The notes beneath the pieces were generated by a model. It did no database searches. It saw only the letters and a program-made list of their open reading frames with translations, and was not told the origin of the DNA. Source: Lachnospiraceae bacterium (GTDB taxonomy: Bacteria > Bacillota > Clostridia > Lachnospirales > Lachnospiraceae). Taken from it: DNA of 64,000 nucleotides. Of this stretch, positions 41,949 to 51,464 are shown piece after piece. The position numbers were made by a program, and so were the translations under genes. Each line of letters opens with the position of its first letter. The first letter of the stretch is position 1. The DNA lies in the NCBI GenBank assembly GCA_902363555.1, contig CABJAM010000006.1:389854-453853 (forward strand). Direction: 5' to 3'.

Positions 41949-42000
41949 TAACAGTTTGGAAAGGTTTGCGCACTTACTGCGCAGACGGTGCCACGGTTAC
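41949..42000 (+). repeat. GTAAC-type intergenic hairpin
   Basis: TAACAGTTTGG, inner stem GGTTTGCGCA with TGCGCAGACG around CTTAC, then CCACGGTTAC. Overlaps the end of hemL. Confidence 0.6.
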
Positions 42001-42018
42001 GATTTATAAGAAAGGACA

Positions 42019-42831
42019 GTGAAGGGATTGATCGACGGGATTGTCATTGCCGGAACTACGGAGGGGCGGGAGGTTGTGGAAGCCTTAAACCGCCAGGGAT
42101 TAAAGCTGGCGGTCACTGTGGCTACGTCGCTTGGCCGGCAGGTTTTGGATCATGTGACCGGCATGGAGCATACGGCTGTGTTTGAAGGGCGGCGGGATGT
42201 GGATGGCTTTCGCGCGCTGTTTGAGCGTCTGCTGCCGCGGTTTGTCGTGGACGCCAGTCATCCCTTTGCTGTGGAGGTGAGCCGGACGGTGAAGGATGTG
42301 TGCCAGTCTATGGATATCGGATATGTCCGTTATCTGCGGACAGATGGCGATGCGTCCGGAGATGCGTTCACGGCAGGTTTTCGCCGGATCTACGCGGAGG
42401 ATGCCGTCCAAGCCGCTGGTATTCTCCGGGAGTTTCCGGGAAATATTTTGCTGACCACCGGGGCGAATACGGCGGGCATCTATCTGTCGGAAATCCCTGA
42501 TTTTAATGACCGGTGCTATATCCGGGTGCTGGATACGGAGCCCTCTGTTGGCGCATGCCTGACTGCGGGGGTGGTAAAAAGTCATATCATTGCCGCATAC
42601 CCGCCCTTTTCCTGCGCGGATAATCTGGCCCTGCTTAAACGCTATGATATTCAGGCGCTTGTTACAAAGGACAGCGGTGAGGCTGGCGGACTTCCGGAAA
42701 AGCTTGAGAGTGCAAGGCTTATGGGGATTCCTGTGATTCTTATCCGCAGGCCTGTTCAGGGTGACGGTGTGGGCTCCATTGAAGAATTAAAAGCGCTGAT
42801 GATCAAACGGGGGTGGATGGATGAGCCATAG
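42019..42831 (+). CDS. cbiJ: Cobalt-precorrin-6A reductase
   Basis: A 270-residue NAD(P)H-dependent reductase (CbiJ/CobK). The N-terminal nucleotide-binding loop IVIAGTTEGREVVEAL, FVVDASHPFAVEVSRTVKD, ILLTTGANTAGIYL and VTKDSGEAGGLPEKLESA are diagnostic. GTG 42019 follows AAAGGAC; a TTG nine bases on is also possible. Its end overlaps cbiA by 11 bases. Confidence 0.92.
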   Translation: MKGLIDGIVIAGTTEGREVVEALNRQGLKLAVTVATSLGRQVLDHVTGMEHTAVFEGRRDVDGFRALFERLLPRFVVDASHPFAVEVSRTVKDVCQSMDIGYVRYLRTDGDASGDAFTAGFRRIYAEDAVQAAGILREFPGNILLTTGANTAGIYLSEIPDFNDRCYIRVLDTEPSVGACLTAGVVKSHIIAAYPPFSCADNLALLKRYDIQALVTKDSGEAGGLPEKLESARLMGIPVILIRRPVQGDGVGSIEELKALMIKRGWMDEP

Positions 42832-44350
42832 CAGAGTAATGTTTGCCGGAACGAACAGCGGCTGCGGAAAAACGACGGTGACCTGTGCTGTGATGAAGGC
42901 GCTGTGTGATCAGGGCGTGCAGGTCGTGCCCTTTAAATGCGGACCGGATTATATCGACCCTATGTTTCATACGCATATCACCGGCAGGACTTCCACCAAT
43001 CTGGATTCCTATTTTCTGGATGGAAATGATCTGCGGTGGCTAATGGATAAACATATGTCCGCCGGAAATGCGGATATTTCTGCGGCCTGGCGGGAGCCGG
43101 AGGGTTCCATGGCCTGGCGGAAGCCGGATGGCATAATAAGCGTTCCAGCCCAGGGCGCGCCAAAAAGCGTGGGCATTGTGGAAGGCGTCATGGGTCTTTT
43201 TGACGGTATCGGACTGACCGCGGAGGCCAGCAGTTTTGAAGTGGCCCGTTTGACGAAAACGCCAGTCATCCTCGTGGTCAATGCCCGCGGGATGGCATTG
43301 TCATTGATCGCACTGCTTTCCGGGTTTAAGGCCTATGCCGCGGAACTTGGAGCACAGGAGCTTATTCGGGGCGTTATCCTCAATCATGTGGGCGCGGGGA
43401 TGTATCATTATTTTAAAGATGCCGTTTATGAACAGACCGGGCTGGAGGTCGTGGGATATTTTGAAGATCAGGCCGTGGGCGCTTTGGAAAGCCGGCATCT
43501 GGGACTGATAACGGCGGCTGAGATCGATGACCTGGATGAGCGTATGACGATGCTTTCACAGGCGGCCGTCACTTCCATAAAGCTGGATCGTGTGATGGCT
43601 ATCGCGGACAGTGCGCCGCCGCTGGCGTATGAAATGCCTGAATTTGCCGCATTGGTGCCGGAGAATATATCCGCCCAGTTACGCCTCCAGAGCTGCCGTG
43701 ATGTTGAATTTGCCGCATTGACGCCAAAGGATATATCGCCGCGGCCTGTGCGTCTGGCTCTGGCAAGAGATAAGGCTTTTTGCTTCTATTATGAAGAAAA
43801 CCTCTCTTTTCTAAAGCAGCTTGGGGTGGAGCTTGTGCCCTTTAGTCCGCTGACGGACCGGGCGCTGCCGGAAAATATATCCGGTCTGTACCTGGGCGGC
43901 GGCTATCCGGAACTGTTTGCCGGGGAGCTGTGCCAGAATACGGACATGCTCCGGTCGATCAGGGCGGCTGCGTTTTCGGGAATGCCGCTGATAGCAGAAT
44001 GTGGCGGCTTTATGTATCTTCACGAGCAGATGGATGGTTATCCCATGGCCGGAGTTATCCGCGGCACCTGCCGTATGACGAAAACGCTTGGACCCTTTGG
44101 CTATGTCCGTCTGGATTCGGAGCAGTCGGATATTTTTGGCGGCCCGGGCTTTAAAATGCGCGGGCATGAGTTTCATTATTCGGCGTCGGATCATTGTGGC
44201 GACTGCTACCTTGTATCTAAAAGAAATGGAAAAAGCTGGCGTGAGGTTTTTGCGGATAACGTGATGTATGCCGGATATCCCCATGTTTATTTTTATTCCA
44301 ATCCACAGGCTGGCGTCAATTTTGTAAAGGCGATGCATGATTACGAGTAA
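42821..44350 (+). CDS. cbiA: Cobyrinate a,c-diamide synthase
   Basis: Amidates the a and c side chains of cobyrinate using ATP and glutamine. A 509-residue protein: N-terminal P-loop VMFAGTNSGCGKTTVTC, CGPDYIDPMFHTHITGR, EGVMGLFDG, and a C-terminal glutaminase domain with GLYLGGGYPELFA and the nucleophile in LIAECGGFMYLHE. Two low-complexity stretches are unusual: residues 74-112 (repeated AWREPEG/AWRKPDG units) and 268-306 (EFAALVPENIS and EFAALTPKDIS, an internal duplication). Confidence 0.94.
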   Translation: MSHSRVMFAGTNSGCGKTTVTCAVMKALCDQGVQVVPFKCGPDYIDPMFHTHITGRTSTNLDSYFLDGNDLRWLMDKHMSAGNADISAAWREPEGSMAWRKPDGIISVPAQGAPKSVGIVEGVMGLFDGIGLTAEASSFEVARLTKTPVILVVNARGMALSLIALLSGFKAYAAELGAQELIRGVILNHVGAGMYHYFKDAVYEQTGLEVVGYFEDQAVGALESRHLGLITAAEIDDLDERMTMLSQAAVTSIKLDRVMAIADSAPPLAYEMPEFAALVPENISAQLRLQSCRDVEFAALTPKDISPRPVRLALARDKAFCFYYEENLSFLKQLGVELVPFSPLTDRALPENISGLYLGGGYPELFAGELCQNTDMLRSIRAAAFSGMPLIAECGGFMYLHEQMDGYPMAGVIRGTCRMTKTLGPFGYVRLDSEQSDIFGGPGFKMRGHEFHYSASDHCGDCYLVSKRNGKSWREVFADNVMYAGYPHVYFYSNPQAGVNFVKAMHDYE

Positions 44351-44401
44351 CAGTTCAGACAGGTATGCGCATTTACTGCGCATACCTTTACGAAGCGTTA
44401 C
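44347..44401 (+). repeat. GTAAC...GTTAC intergenic hairpin (type example)
   Basis: Outer GTAACaGTTC paired loosely with GAAgCGTTAC, enclosing a perfect 10-bp stem GGTATGCGCA/TGCGCATACC around TTTAC. Overlaps the cbiA stop codon. Clearest member of the family. Confidence 0.75.
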
Positions 44402-44414
44402 AAAGGAGAAATCG

Positions 44415-45380
44415 ATGATTTTATATAAACTTACGATTGGATATATACTGGATTTACTTTTTGGCGACCCGTACTGGCTTTATCATCCCATCCGTGTGAT
44501 CGGTAAGATCATTTCAGTGGGTGAAAAGCTGCTGAGAAAGTTATTTCCAAAGACCGACCGGGGCGAGCTGGCAGCCGGCGGTGTTCTGGCGGTGGTCACG
44601 GTGGGCTTGAGTTTTTTTATCAGTTTTTTTATATTGAAGGTGTGCGCCCGCATTCATCCGGTTTTGGCCTTTGTGGTGGAGACGTTTTGGATTTACCAGA
44701 TCCTGGCCGGGAAATGTCTGCAAACAGAAGCTATGAAGGTATATCGCGCTCTTGATGAAAATAATCTGCCCAAGGCCCGCCGGATGATTTCCTATCTGGT
44801 CGGAAGGGATACAAAAAAGCTGGATTCGTCGGAGGTTATAAAGGCGACAGTGGAAACTGTGGCGGAAAATACAACGGACGGTGTGATCGCGCCGATTCTA
44901 TTTATTGCCATCGGGGGCGCGCCCCTGGGCTTTGCCTACAAAGCGGTGAATACGCTGGATTCCATGGTCGGCTATAAAAATGATAAATACCGGATGTTTG
45001 GCCGGATTTCCGCCCGGCTGGACGATGTGGTAAATTTTATTCCCGCCCGGATTTCAGGGCTTTTGATGGTGGTGGGCGCGGCTTTGTGCGGGTATGACGG
45101 CCGTGGGGCTTTTAAAATATTTGCCAGGGACCGCAAAAAGCATTTAAGTCCCAACAGCGCTCAGACGGAGAGTGCCTGTGCCGGTGCGCTGGGCATCTGC
45201 TTGGGCGGAACCCACGATTATTTTGGCAAGCCTGTGGAAAAGCCCACTATCGGGGATGAGCAGTGCGCCATTGCCCCGGTACATATAAAGGACGCCTGCC
45301 TGCTCATGTCCATCACGTCTGTGCTGGCGGTATTTCTTTTAAATATGGTGCGGTTTGCACTGGTAATAATAAAGTGGTGA
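44415..45380 (+). CDS. cbiB: Adenosylcobinamide-phosphate synthase
   Basis: Membrane enzyme that attaches aminopropanol phosphate to adenosylcobyric acid. A 321-residue protein with the family start ILDLLFGDPYWLYHPIRVIG, four or more membrane helices, ENTTDGVIAPILFIAIGGAP, YKAVNTLDSMVGYKN and LDDVVNFIPARISG. Start ATG 44415 follows AAAGGAG; the frame extends upstream to 44337 through the hairpin and the end of cbiA, which is not coding in this frame. Confidence 0.93.
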   Translation: MILYKLTIGYILDLLFGDPYWLYHPIRVIGKIISVGEKLLRKLFPKTDRGELAAGGVLAVVTVGLSFFISFFILKVCARIHPVLAFVVETFWIYQILAGKCLQTEAMKVYRALDENNLPKARRMISYLVGRDTKKLDSSEVIKATVETVAENTTDGVIAPILFIAIGGAPLGFAYKAVNTLDSMVGYKNDKYRMFGRISARLDDVVNFIPARISGLLMVVGAALCGYDGRGAFKIFARDRKKHLSPNSAQTESACAGALGICLGGTHDYFGKPVEKPTIGDEQCAIAPVHIKDACLLMSITSVLAVFLLNMVRFALVIIKW

Positions 45381-45397
45381 CACGGGAAGAACTATTC

Positions 45398-45427
45398 GTA
45401 ACAGGTTCGGTCCGTCGGAGCTGTTAC
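45398..45427 (+). repeat. GTAAC...GTTAC intergenic hairpin
   Basis: GTAACAG..CGG paired with CG..CTGTTAC around TCCGT; short form of the family, before cobD. Confidence 0.6.
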
Positions 45428-45451
45428 AACTGTTAAAGGAGTTATAATCGG

Positions 45452-46537
45452 ATGATGCTTCATGGAGGAGACATATACAGCGTTTATGCGAACGGAAAAG
45501 CGGCGCCGGGAGCGCTTTTGGATTTCAGCGCCAATATAAGCCCGCTGGGGATTCCGGATGGGGTAAGGAACCGGATGATCGGGGAGCTGGAAAATGCCCG
45601 TCATTACCCGGACCCCAATTACCGCCGCCTTAAAGGCGCTATTGCTGCAAAGCTGGACGGCGGCCAGGAGGCTTCGATCACCCCGGATATGATCTGCTGC
45701 GGCAATGGCGCGGCGGATGTTATTTACCGGCTTGTGCTGGCGCGGCGGCCGAAAACAGCTCTGCTGGCGGCGCCAACCTTTGCGGAATATGAGGAAGCGC
45801 TGCGGCTTGTGGACACCCGGATCTCATTCTATAACTGTCCGGCCGATACATTGTCCATTGAAGCGGATATCCTGGATTTGATCGTTCCGGAACTGGATAT
45901 CATGTTTTTATGCAATCCCAATAATCCTACCGGACTGCTCACAGATAGCGTTCTTTTGGACCAGATCATTGAGAAAACAAAGGCCTGCGGTGTGTTTCTC
46001 GTCGTCGATGAATGTTTTCTGGATTTTTGCGAAGATGAACATTTAAAGACCGTTGTCAGAAAGTTATCACAAAATAGACACATCCTTGTATTAAAATCAT
46101 TTACAAAAATGTTTGCAATCCCGGGGGTGCGGCTTGGGTATGGTGTATGCGCCGATACTCAGCTCATCCGGCGCATGGAACGCTGCGGTCAGTCCTGGCC
46201 TGTGAGTACCCTTGCGGAATCAGCCGGGCTTGCGGCACTTTTGGAGGACACTTATAAAATAAAGGTGCGCGACTATATCCGGCAGGAGCGGGCGTTTCTT
46301 TCCGCCGGGTTTCAGGCACTTGGAATCCGGTATTTTGAGAGCCAGGCCAATTATATGCTTTTGCACATGGCGCCGGAAATACATCTGTACGACCGGCTGC
46401 TGGAGATGGGCATCCTCATCCGGCGCTGCGGTAATTACAGAAATCTGGATGAGAGCTATTACCGTGTTGCCGTCAATTCCCATGAGGATAACGTGCGCCT
46501 GCTTAAAGCGCTGGAGGTAACCGTTCGGCCTTTTTAA
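45452..46537 (+). CDS. cobD: L-threonine-O-3-phosphate decarboxylase
   Basis: PLP enzyme supplying (R)-1-amino-2-propanol phosphate to CbiB. A 361-residue fold-type I aminotransferase-like protein: MLHGGDIYSVYANGK, LLDFSANISPLGIPDGV (CobD-type start), FLCNPNNPTGLL, VVDECFLDFCED and the PLP lysine in SFTKMFAIPGVRLGYG. Histidinol-phosphate aminotransferase is the main alternative; the HGGD N-terminus and the neighbouring cbiB favour CobD. Confidence 0.9.
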   Translation: MMLHGGDIYSVYANGKAAPGALLDFSANISPLGIPDGVRNRMIGELENARHYPDPNYRRLKGAIAAKLDGGQEASITPDMICCGNGAADVIYRLVLARRPKTALLAAPTFAEYEEALRLVDTRISFYNCPADTLSIEADILDLIVPELDIMFLCNPNNPTGLLTDSVLLDQIIEKTKACGVFLVVDECFLDFCEDEHLKTVVRKLSQNRHILVLKSFTKMFAIPGVRLGYGVCADTQLIRRMERCGQSWPVSTLAESAGLAALLEDTYKIKVRDYIRQERAFLSAGFQALGIRYFESQANYMLLHMAPEIHLYDRLLEMGILIRRCGNYRNLDESYYRVAVNSHEDNVRLLKALEVTVRPF

Positions 46538-46544
46538 ACGGTAC
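46517..46544 (+). repeat. Partial GTAAC hairpin overlapping the cobD end
   Basis: GTAACCGTTCGGCC...ACGGTAC; it encodes the last residues of CobD (VTVRPF) and the stop, so the repeat has been absorbed into the coding sequence. Confidence 0.5.
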
Positions 46545-46631
46545 TACTTGAGCGCGTGTGAAAATTCGATCCGGCCATGCTTCACCCAGGCGTCGCATGG
46601 CTGTATCGTTACGACATAAAGGAGATGTGTG

Positions 46632-47390
46632 ATGTTGAAATTAATATCCTGGAACGTAAACGGTCTGAGGGCTGTTATTGGAAAAGGCTTTACTGAAATA
46701 TTTGAAGAACTGGATGCAGATATTTTCTGCCTTCAGGAGACAAAACTGCAGGCTGGCCAGGTGGAAATGAATTTCCCCGGCTATGAGCAGTACTGGAACT
46801 ATGCGGTCAAAAAGGGTTACTCGGGCACCGCGGTATTTACCCGCATCAAGCCTGTGAATGTGACCTATGGCATCGGCATTGAGGCGCATGACCAGGAGGG
46901 CCGTGTGATCACGCTGGAATTTGAAAAGTTTTTCCTTGTGAATGTGTACACGCCCAATGCACAGGATAAGCTGGCCCGCATCGACTACCGGATGCAGTGG
47001 GAGGACGACTTTCATGCATATTTAAAGACGCTGGAGGAGACAAAGCCGGTAATCATGTGCGGCGACCTGAATGTGGCCAATGAGGAAATCGACCTTAAAA
47101 ATCCTAAGACAAACCGGATGAACGCCGGATTTTCCGACCAGGAGCGCGGGAAAATAAAAGCACTGCTGGCGGATGGCTTTGTGGATACGTTCCGTTTCTT
47201 TTATCCGGATAAGACCGGCGCCTATTCCTGGTGGTCCTACCGTTTTAACGCCAGAAAGAATAATGCCGGATGGCGTATCGACTATTTTATCGTATCCGAA
47301 GCATTGAAAAACCGGCTGCGCCATGCGGACATTTTAAGCCATATTTATGGCTCGGATCATTGTCCGGTGGAGCTGGGAATCGAAATCTAA
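46632..47390 (+). CDS. xth: Exodeoxyribonuclease III / AP endonuclease
   Basis: A 252-residue DNA repair enzyme (Mg-dependent 3'-5' exonuclease and AP endonuclease). Motifs: [54 protein letters not shown] and [17 protein letters not shown] 46632 is 7 bases after AAAGGAG. It has no known part in B12 synthesis and appears to be a passenger within the cluster. Confidence 0.95.
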   Translation: MLKLISWNVNGLRAVIGKGFTEIFEELDADIFCLQETKLQAGQVEMNFPGYEQYWNYAVKKGYSGTAVFTRIKPVNVTYGIGIEAHDQEGRVITLEFEKFFLVNVYTPNAQDKLARIDYRMQWEDDFHAYLKTLEETKPVIMCGDLNVANEEIDLKNPKTNRMNAGFSDQERGKIKALLADGFVDTFRFFYPDKTGAYSWWSYRFNARKNNAGWRIDYFIVSEALKNRLRHADILSHIYGSDHCPVELGIEI

Positions 47391-47471
47391 AGCGATTGTG
47401 CACGACTGTTTGCGTCGCTGTTCGGCGATTTTGAACGGCGGCATTAAATTTGACAAAAGGGGAGATTTACT

Positions 47472-48956
47472 TTGGCGAAGGCAATTATGGTACAGGGAAC
47501 GATGTCCAATTCCGGAAAAAGCTTTATCACTGCTGGTCTGTGCCGTATTTTTAAGCAGGATGGGTATCGGGTAGCTCCGTTTAAATCCCAGAATATGGCA
47601 TTAAATTCCTATATCACCGAGGACGGGCTGGAAATTGGCCGGGCTCAGGCCATGCAGGCTCAGGCGGCGGGAGTAAAGCCCACCACGGACATGAATCCCA
47701 TTCTTTTAAAGCCCACCAGCAATGTAGGTTCCCAGGTCATAGTAGGCGGCGAGATCATGGGAAATATGAAGGCTATGGATTATTATGCCAATAAGACGGC
47801 GCTGATCCCGGAGGTGATGAAGGCGTATGAGCGGCTGGACCGGGAATACGATGTGATCGTTATTGAGGGCGCCGGTTCACCGGCGGAAATAAATCTCAAG
47901 GACAATGACATCGTGAATATGGGGATGGCTAAGATGGCAAATGCTCCGGTGCTCCTTGTGGGCGATATTGACCGGGGAGGCGTATTTGCATCTCTGTACG
48001 GTACTGTAAAGCTGCTGGACCCGGATGAGCAGGCGATGATCAAAGGGCTTGTGATCAATAAATTCCGCGGGGATGTGGACATATTAAAGCCAGGCCTGAC
48101 GATGATCGAGGAGCTGACTGGTATACCTGTGGTGGGCGTGGTGCCTATGGAATTTGTGGACATTGACGATGAGGACAGTTTGTCGGACCGTCTGGAGCAG
48201 ACCTCTGTTCTTGGCGGCGTGGATGTGGCTGTGATTCGTCTGCCCCATATTTCTAATTTCACTGATTTTTCCACCCTGGAGCGGATGGATGGCGTATCCT
48301 TGAGATATGTAAAAAATAAAGCGATGCTTGGAAGCCCGGATCTGATCGTGCTCCCGGGCACAAAAAATACGATGGATGATCTGGCCTGGCTGCGTCAATG
48401 CGGCCTTGAAGGAGCCATTTTGCGCTGCCATGAGGCCGGAGTACCCGTTGTGGGCATCTGCGGCGGCTTTCAGATGCTGGGGGAACTGCTTGAGGACCCG
48501 TTTTGCGTGGAGCATGGGGGTGTCATGCGCGGTATGGGGCTGTTGAATACAAAGACTGTTTTTGAGGAGGCTAAAACCCGGACCCAGATCAAGGGGCAGG
48601 TGATTTCAGCCGATGGCGTATTTTCGGCAATGGAGGGCATGGCGGTGACCGGCTATGAAATCCACATGGGGATCACTAAAAACCTGGGCGAGTGTCAGCC
48701 GATGATCCTGCTTGAGGACGGCCGCACCGATGCTCTGGCCAATGCATCGTTTTCTGTATTTGGTTCGTATTTACACGGTCTATTTGACGCACCGGAGGTG
48801 GTGCGCGCTCTGGTTAGAAAAATTATGGAGAGTAAAGGACTTGAGGCTGTTACGATCATGGATATGGACAGCTACCGTGAAAGCCAGTACGATAAGCTGG
48901 CTGATCTGGTCCGGCACTCACTGGATATGGATAAAATTTATGAGATTTTAGGCTGA
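47472..48956 (+). CDS. cbiP: Cobyric acid synthase
   Basis: Amidates the b, d, e and g side chains of adenosylcobyrinate a,c-diamide. A 494-residue protein: P-loop [60 protein letters not shown], and a glutaminase with [13 protein letters not shown] and the histidine in [10 protein letters not shown]. Begins at TTG 47472 with GGGGAG 7 bases upstream. This type of start is common for cobQ/cbiP. Confidence 0.95.
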   Translation: MAKAIMVQGTMSNSGKSFITAGLCRIFKQDGYRVAPFKSQNMALNSYITEDGLEIGRAQAMQAQAAGVKPTTDMNPILLKPTSNVGSQVIVGGEIMGNMKAMDYYANKTALIPEVMKAYERLDREYDVIVIEGAGSPAEINLKDNDIVNMGMAKMANAPVLLVGDIDRGGVFASLYGTVKLLDPDEQAMIKGLVINKFRGDVDILKPGLTMIEELTGIPVVGVVPMEFVDIDDEDSLSDRLEQTSVLGGVDVAVIRLPHISNFTDFSTLERMDGVSLRYVKNKAMLGSPDLIVLPGTKNTMDDLAWLRQCGLEGAILRCHEAGVPVVGICGGFQMLGELLEDPFCVEHGGVMRGMGLLNTKTVFEEAKTRTQIKGQVISADGVFSAMEGMAVTGYEIHMGITKNLGECQPMILLEDGRTDALANASFSVFGSYLHGLFDAPEVVRALVRKIMESKGLEAVTIMDMDSYRESQYDKLADLVRHSLDMDKIYEILG

Positions 48957-48970
48957 TATGGAGGTTAAGG

Positions 48971-49498
48971 ATGGAAAAGGGCTGTGTGCATATCTATCAT
49001 GGCGACGGTAAAGGAAAGACGACCTGCGGCATGGGCCTGTGTGTCCGCGCTGTGGGCGCTGGATTGAAAGTAATGATCTACCAGTTTCTGAAGGATAATT
49101 CTTCCAATGAGCGTAAAATACTTGGTAATATACCGAATATTACACTGGTAGATGGCGAAGAAGATGTTAAATTTACATTCCATATGACGGATGCTGAAAA
49201 AGCCCAATGTGCCTGCAGGTGCAGTGAGGTTTTTGAAAGTGTGACACGGCGTGCCATAGAAGAAAATTACGATGTCTTATTTCTCGATGAGCTGCTGCAT
49301 TTGATCAATAAAAAAATGATCGACGAGGATCGGGTAGTGGATTTTCTGGAACAGCGGCCGTATGGTATGGAGGTTATTATGACGGGTTACTATCCATCCG
49401 AAAGATTGAAGGGAATGGCTGACTATGTGTCGCATATTGTTAAAGAAAAACATCCCTTTGATAAGCATTTGGCGGCCAGAGAAGGTATTGAAAGGTGA
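48971..49498 (+). CDS. cobO: Corrinoid adenosyltransferase (CobA/BtuR/CobO type)
   Basis: Adds the 5'-deoxyadenosyl group to cob(I)yrinate diamide. A 175-residue protein with an N-terminal P-loop IYHGDGKGKTTCGMGLCVRA, ILFLDEL-like VLFLDELLHLINKKMID and the C-terminal ADYVSHIVKEKHPFDKH typical of the CobO family. Starts 14 bases after cbiP with a GGAGGTTAAGG leader. Confidence 0.93.
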   Translation: MEKGCVHIYHGDGKGKTTCGMGLCVRAVGAGLKVMIYQFLKDNSSNERKILGNIPNITLVDGEEDVKFTFHMTDAEKAQCACRCSEVFESVTRRAIEENYDVLFLDELLHLINKKMIDEDRVVDFLEQRPYGMEVIMTGYYPSERLKGMADYVSHIVKEKHPFDKHLAAREGIER

Positions 49499-49504
49499 GT
49501 AGAA

Positions 49505-50134
49505 ATGTTAGAGGATATACAATTTGTTAAACCGGAGGATATAGAAAACCGTAGTATGGCTATAATAACAGAGGAGTTGAACGGACGCACATGGCCGGAA
49601 CCGGAATTTTCTATTGTAAAGCGTTGTATCCATACATCCGCGGATTTTGACTATGCCGATCATATTTATTTTTCGGACAATGCAGCAGCTTTGGGCGTCC
49701 GGCTTATCCAAAGCGGTGTTTCCATCATTACCGATACACAGATGGCGGCGGCTGGGATTAATAAAAAGCGCCTGGAGGCGTTTGGCGGGAAGGTTTATTG
49801 CTTTATGGCGGATAAAGATGTGGCCGATGAAGCAAGGGCGCGGGGCATTACCCGGGCGGCTGTATGTATGGAAAGGGGCGCTGCCATTGCCGGACCTAAA
49901 ATATTTGCTGTGGGCAACGCGCCCACTGCGCTGATCCGCCTGTATGAGCTGATGGAGGAAGGGCGGGTGAAGCCGGAGCTTATTCTGGGTGTGCCGGTGG
50001 GCTTTGTTAACGTGGTGGAATCGAAGGAACTGATCATTCGTTCCGATGCTCCGTGTATTGTGGCGCGGGGGCGTAAAGGCGGAAGCAATATTGCCGCCAC
50101 GATTTGTAATGCATTGATTTATCAGTGTAAATAG
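49505..50134 (+). CDS. cbiC: Cobalt-precorrin-8 methylmutase
   Basis: Moves the C11 methyl to C12, giving cobyrinate. A 209-residue protein with IVKRCIHTSADFDYADHIYF containing the catalytic histidine, GVSIITDTQMAAAGINK, and the C-terminal GNAPTALIRLYELMEEG and RGRKGGSNIAATICNAL segments. Six bases after cobO; it completes the corrin ring-modification genes in the window. Confidence 0.95.
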   Translation: MLEDIQFVKPEDIENRSMAIITEELNGRTWPEPEFSIVKRCIHTSADFDYADHIYFSDNAAALGVRLIQSGVSIITDTQMAAAGINKKRLEAFGGKVYCFMADKDVADEARARGITRAAVCMERGAAIAGPKIFAVGNAPTALIRLYELMEEGRVKPELILGVPVGFVNVVESKELIIRSDAPCIVARGRKGGSNIAATICNALIYQCK

Positions 50135-50145
50135 GATATAATTAG

Positions 50146-50180
50146 CGTTAGCGGTAACTTTAGAACAGTTACCGCTAACG
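50146..50180 (+). repeat. Perfect 14-bp inverted repeat before the CobW gene
   Basis: CGTTAGCGGTAACT (50146-50159) and AGTTACCGCTAACG (50167-50180) with a 7-base loop. It contains the GTAAC/GTTAC core of the cluster hairpins. No T-run follows, so it may be an operator (for example a metal-responsive repressor) or an RNA element. Confidence 0.6.
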
Positions 50181-50222
50181 GACTGTTGGTATTACAGTTA
50201 GTGTGAAAGGAAGCGGAATATA

Positions 50223-51449
50223 ATGGCAAAAATTGATATTATTTCAGGATTTTTAGGTGCCGGTAAAACGACACTCATCAAAAAGCTGTTAAAAGAAGTA
50301 TTTGCAGGTGAGCAGGTTGTTCTGATCGAAAACGAATTTGGTGAGATCGGTATTGACGGCGGATTTTTAAAGGAAGCAGGGATCCAGATCACGGAGATGA
50401 ACTCCGGCTGTATCTGCTGCTCTTTAGTTGGTGATTTTGGAACGGCATTAAAGGATGTGGTGGCTCAGTACCATCCGGACCGGATTTTGATCGAGCCATC
50501 CGGTGTAGGCAAGCTGTCGGATGTGATCAAGGCTGTTCAGAATGTGGCTGATGACGCCGGGCTTACAATGAACAGTTTTACGGCGGTTGTGGATGCCAAG
50601 AAATGCAAAGTGTTTATTAAAAACTTCGGCGAATTTTTTGTTAATCAGATTGAATATGCGAAAACGATCATTTTGAGCCGTACTCAGGATGTAAAGCAGG
50701 ACAAGCTGGAAGAGTGCGTGCATATGATCCGTGAGCACAATGATAAGGCGGCTCTGATAACGACGCCCTGGGATGAGCTGAGCGGCCGTCAGATCCTGGA
50801 CGCTATGGAGCAGAAGCATTCTCTTGAGGATGAGCTGTTGGAAGCGGCGCGGGTATGCCCGGACTGCGGTCATGTCCATGAGCATGGCGAGCACGGCCAT
50901 GACGAGCACTGCGACCATGATCACGACGGCCACGGCGAGCATTGCGACCATGATCACGAGCACAGCCACGGCGAGCACTGCGACCATGATCACGAGCACG
51001 ATCACGGCCATCATCATAATCACGAGCATGAGGAGCACGGCCACGACGGGCATCACGAGCATCAGCACGATCACGAGGCACACGACCACGACGGAAGCTG
51101 CTCCTGCGGCCACGACCATCATAACGACCATGACCATGGTCACGATCACCATCACGGTCATCATCATGCGGATGAAGTATTTACAAGCTGGGGAACAGAG
51201 ACGGCTCATCGCTATTCCAGAGCTGAGATGACCGATATTTTGGAAGCTCTCAGTGCTTCTTCTGAGACTTATGGTACAGTGCTGCGAGCGAAAGGTATGG
51301 TTTATGGCACAGAAGGCGGCTGGATCTATTTCGACCTTGTTCCGGGAGAATACGAGATCCGCGAGGGTGCGGCTCAGTATACCGGCCAGATCTGTGTTAT
51401 CGGTTCAGAAATTAAAGAAGATCGTTTAAAAGAACTATTTCATGTTTAG
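50223..51449 (+). CDS. CobW/COG0523 G3E GTPase with a histidine-rich tract
   Basis: A 408-residue metal-chaperone GTPase. G1 loop ISGFLGAGKTTLIKKLL, VVLIENEFGEIGIDG, the metal-binding CxCC motif in NSGCICCSLVGD, and a G4-like LSRTQDVKQDKL. Residues about 218-318 are an extreme His/Asp/Glu tract (HGEHGHDEH-type units, GEHCDHDH repeated) able to bind many cobalt, nickel or zinc ions, followed by the CobW C-terminal domain. Position right after cbiC suggests cobalt delivery to corrin synthesis; zinc remains possible. The repeat-rich tract causes spurious open frames on both strands. Confidence 0.92.
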   Translation: MAKIDIISGFLGAGKTTLIKKLLKEVFAGEQVVLIENEFGEIGIDGGFLKEAGIQITEMNSGCICCSLVGDFGTALKDVVAQYHPDRILIEPSGVGKLSDVIKAVQNVADDAGLTMNSFTAVVDAKKCKVFIKNFGEFFVNQIEYAKTIILSRTQDVKQDKLEECVHMIREHNDKAALITTPWDELSGRQILDAMEQKHSLEDELLEAARVCPDCGHVHEHGEHGHDEHCDHDHDGHGEHCDHDHEHSHGEHCDHDHEHDHGHHHNHEHEEHGHDGHHEHQHDHEAHDHDGSCSCGHDHHNDHDHGHDHHHGHHHADEVFTSWGTETAHRYSRAEMTDILEALSASSETYGTVLRAKGMVYGTEGGWIYFDLVPGEYEIREGAAQYTGQICVIGSEIKEDRLKELFHV

Positions 51450-51464
51450 AAGGAAGTGACACTT

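Noticed and set aside
42028..42030. TTG as the cbiJ start
   Set aside because: Possible, but GTG 42019 has a better placed AAAGGAC site; left as an alternative.
50448..51209. Minus- and plus-strand frames in the histidine-rich region of the CobW gene
   Set aside because: Low-complexity repeats keep all frames open; the CobW frame has all family motifs.
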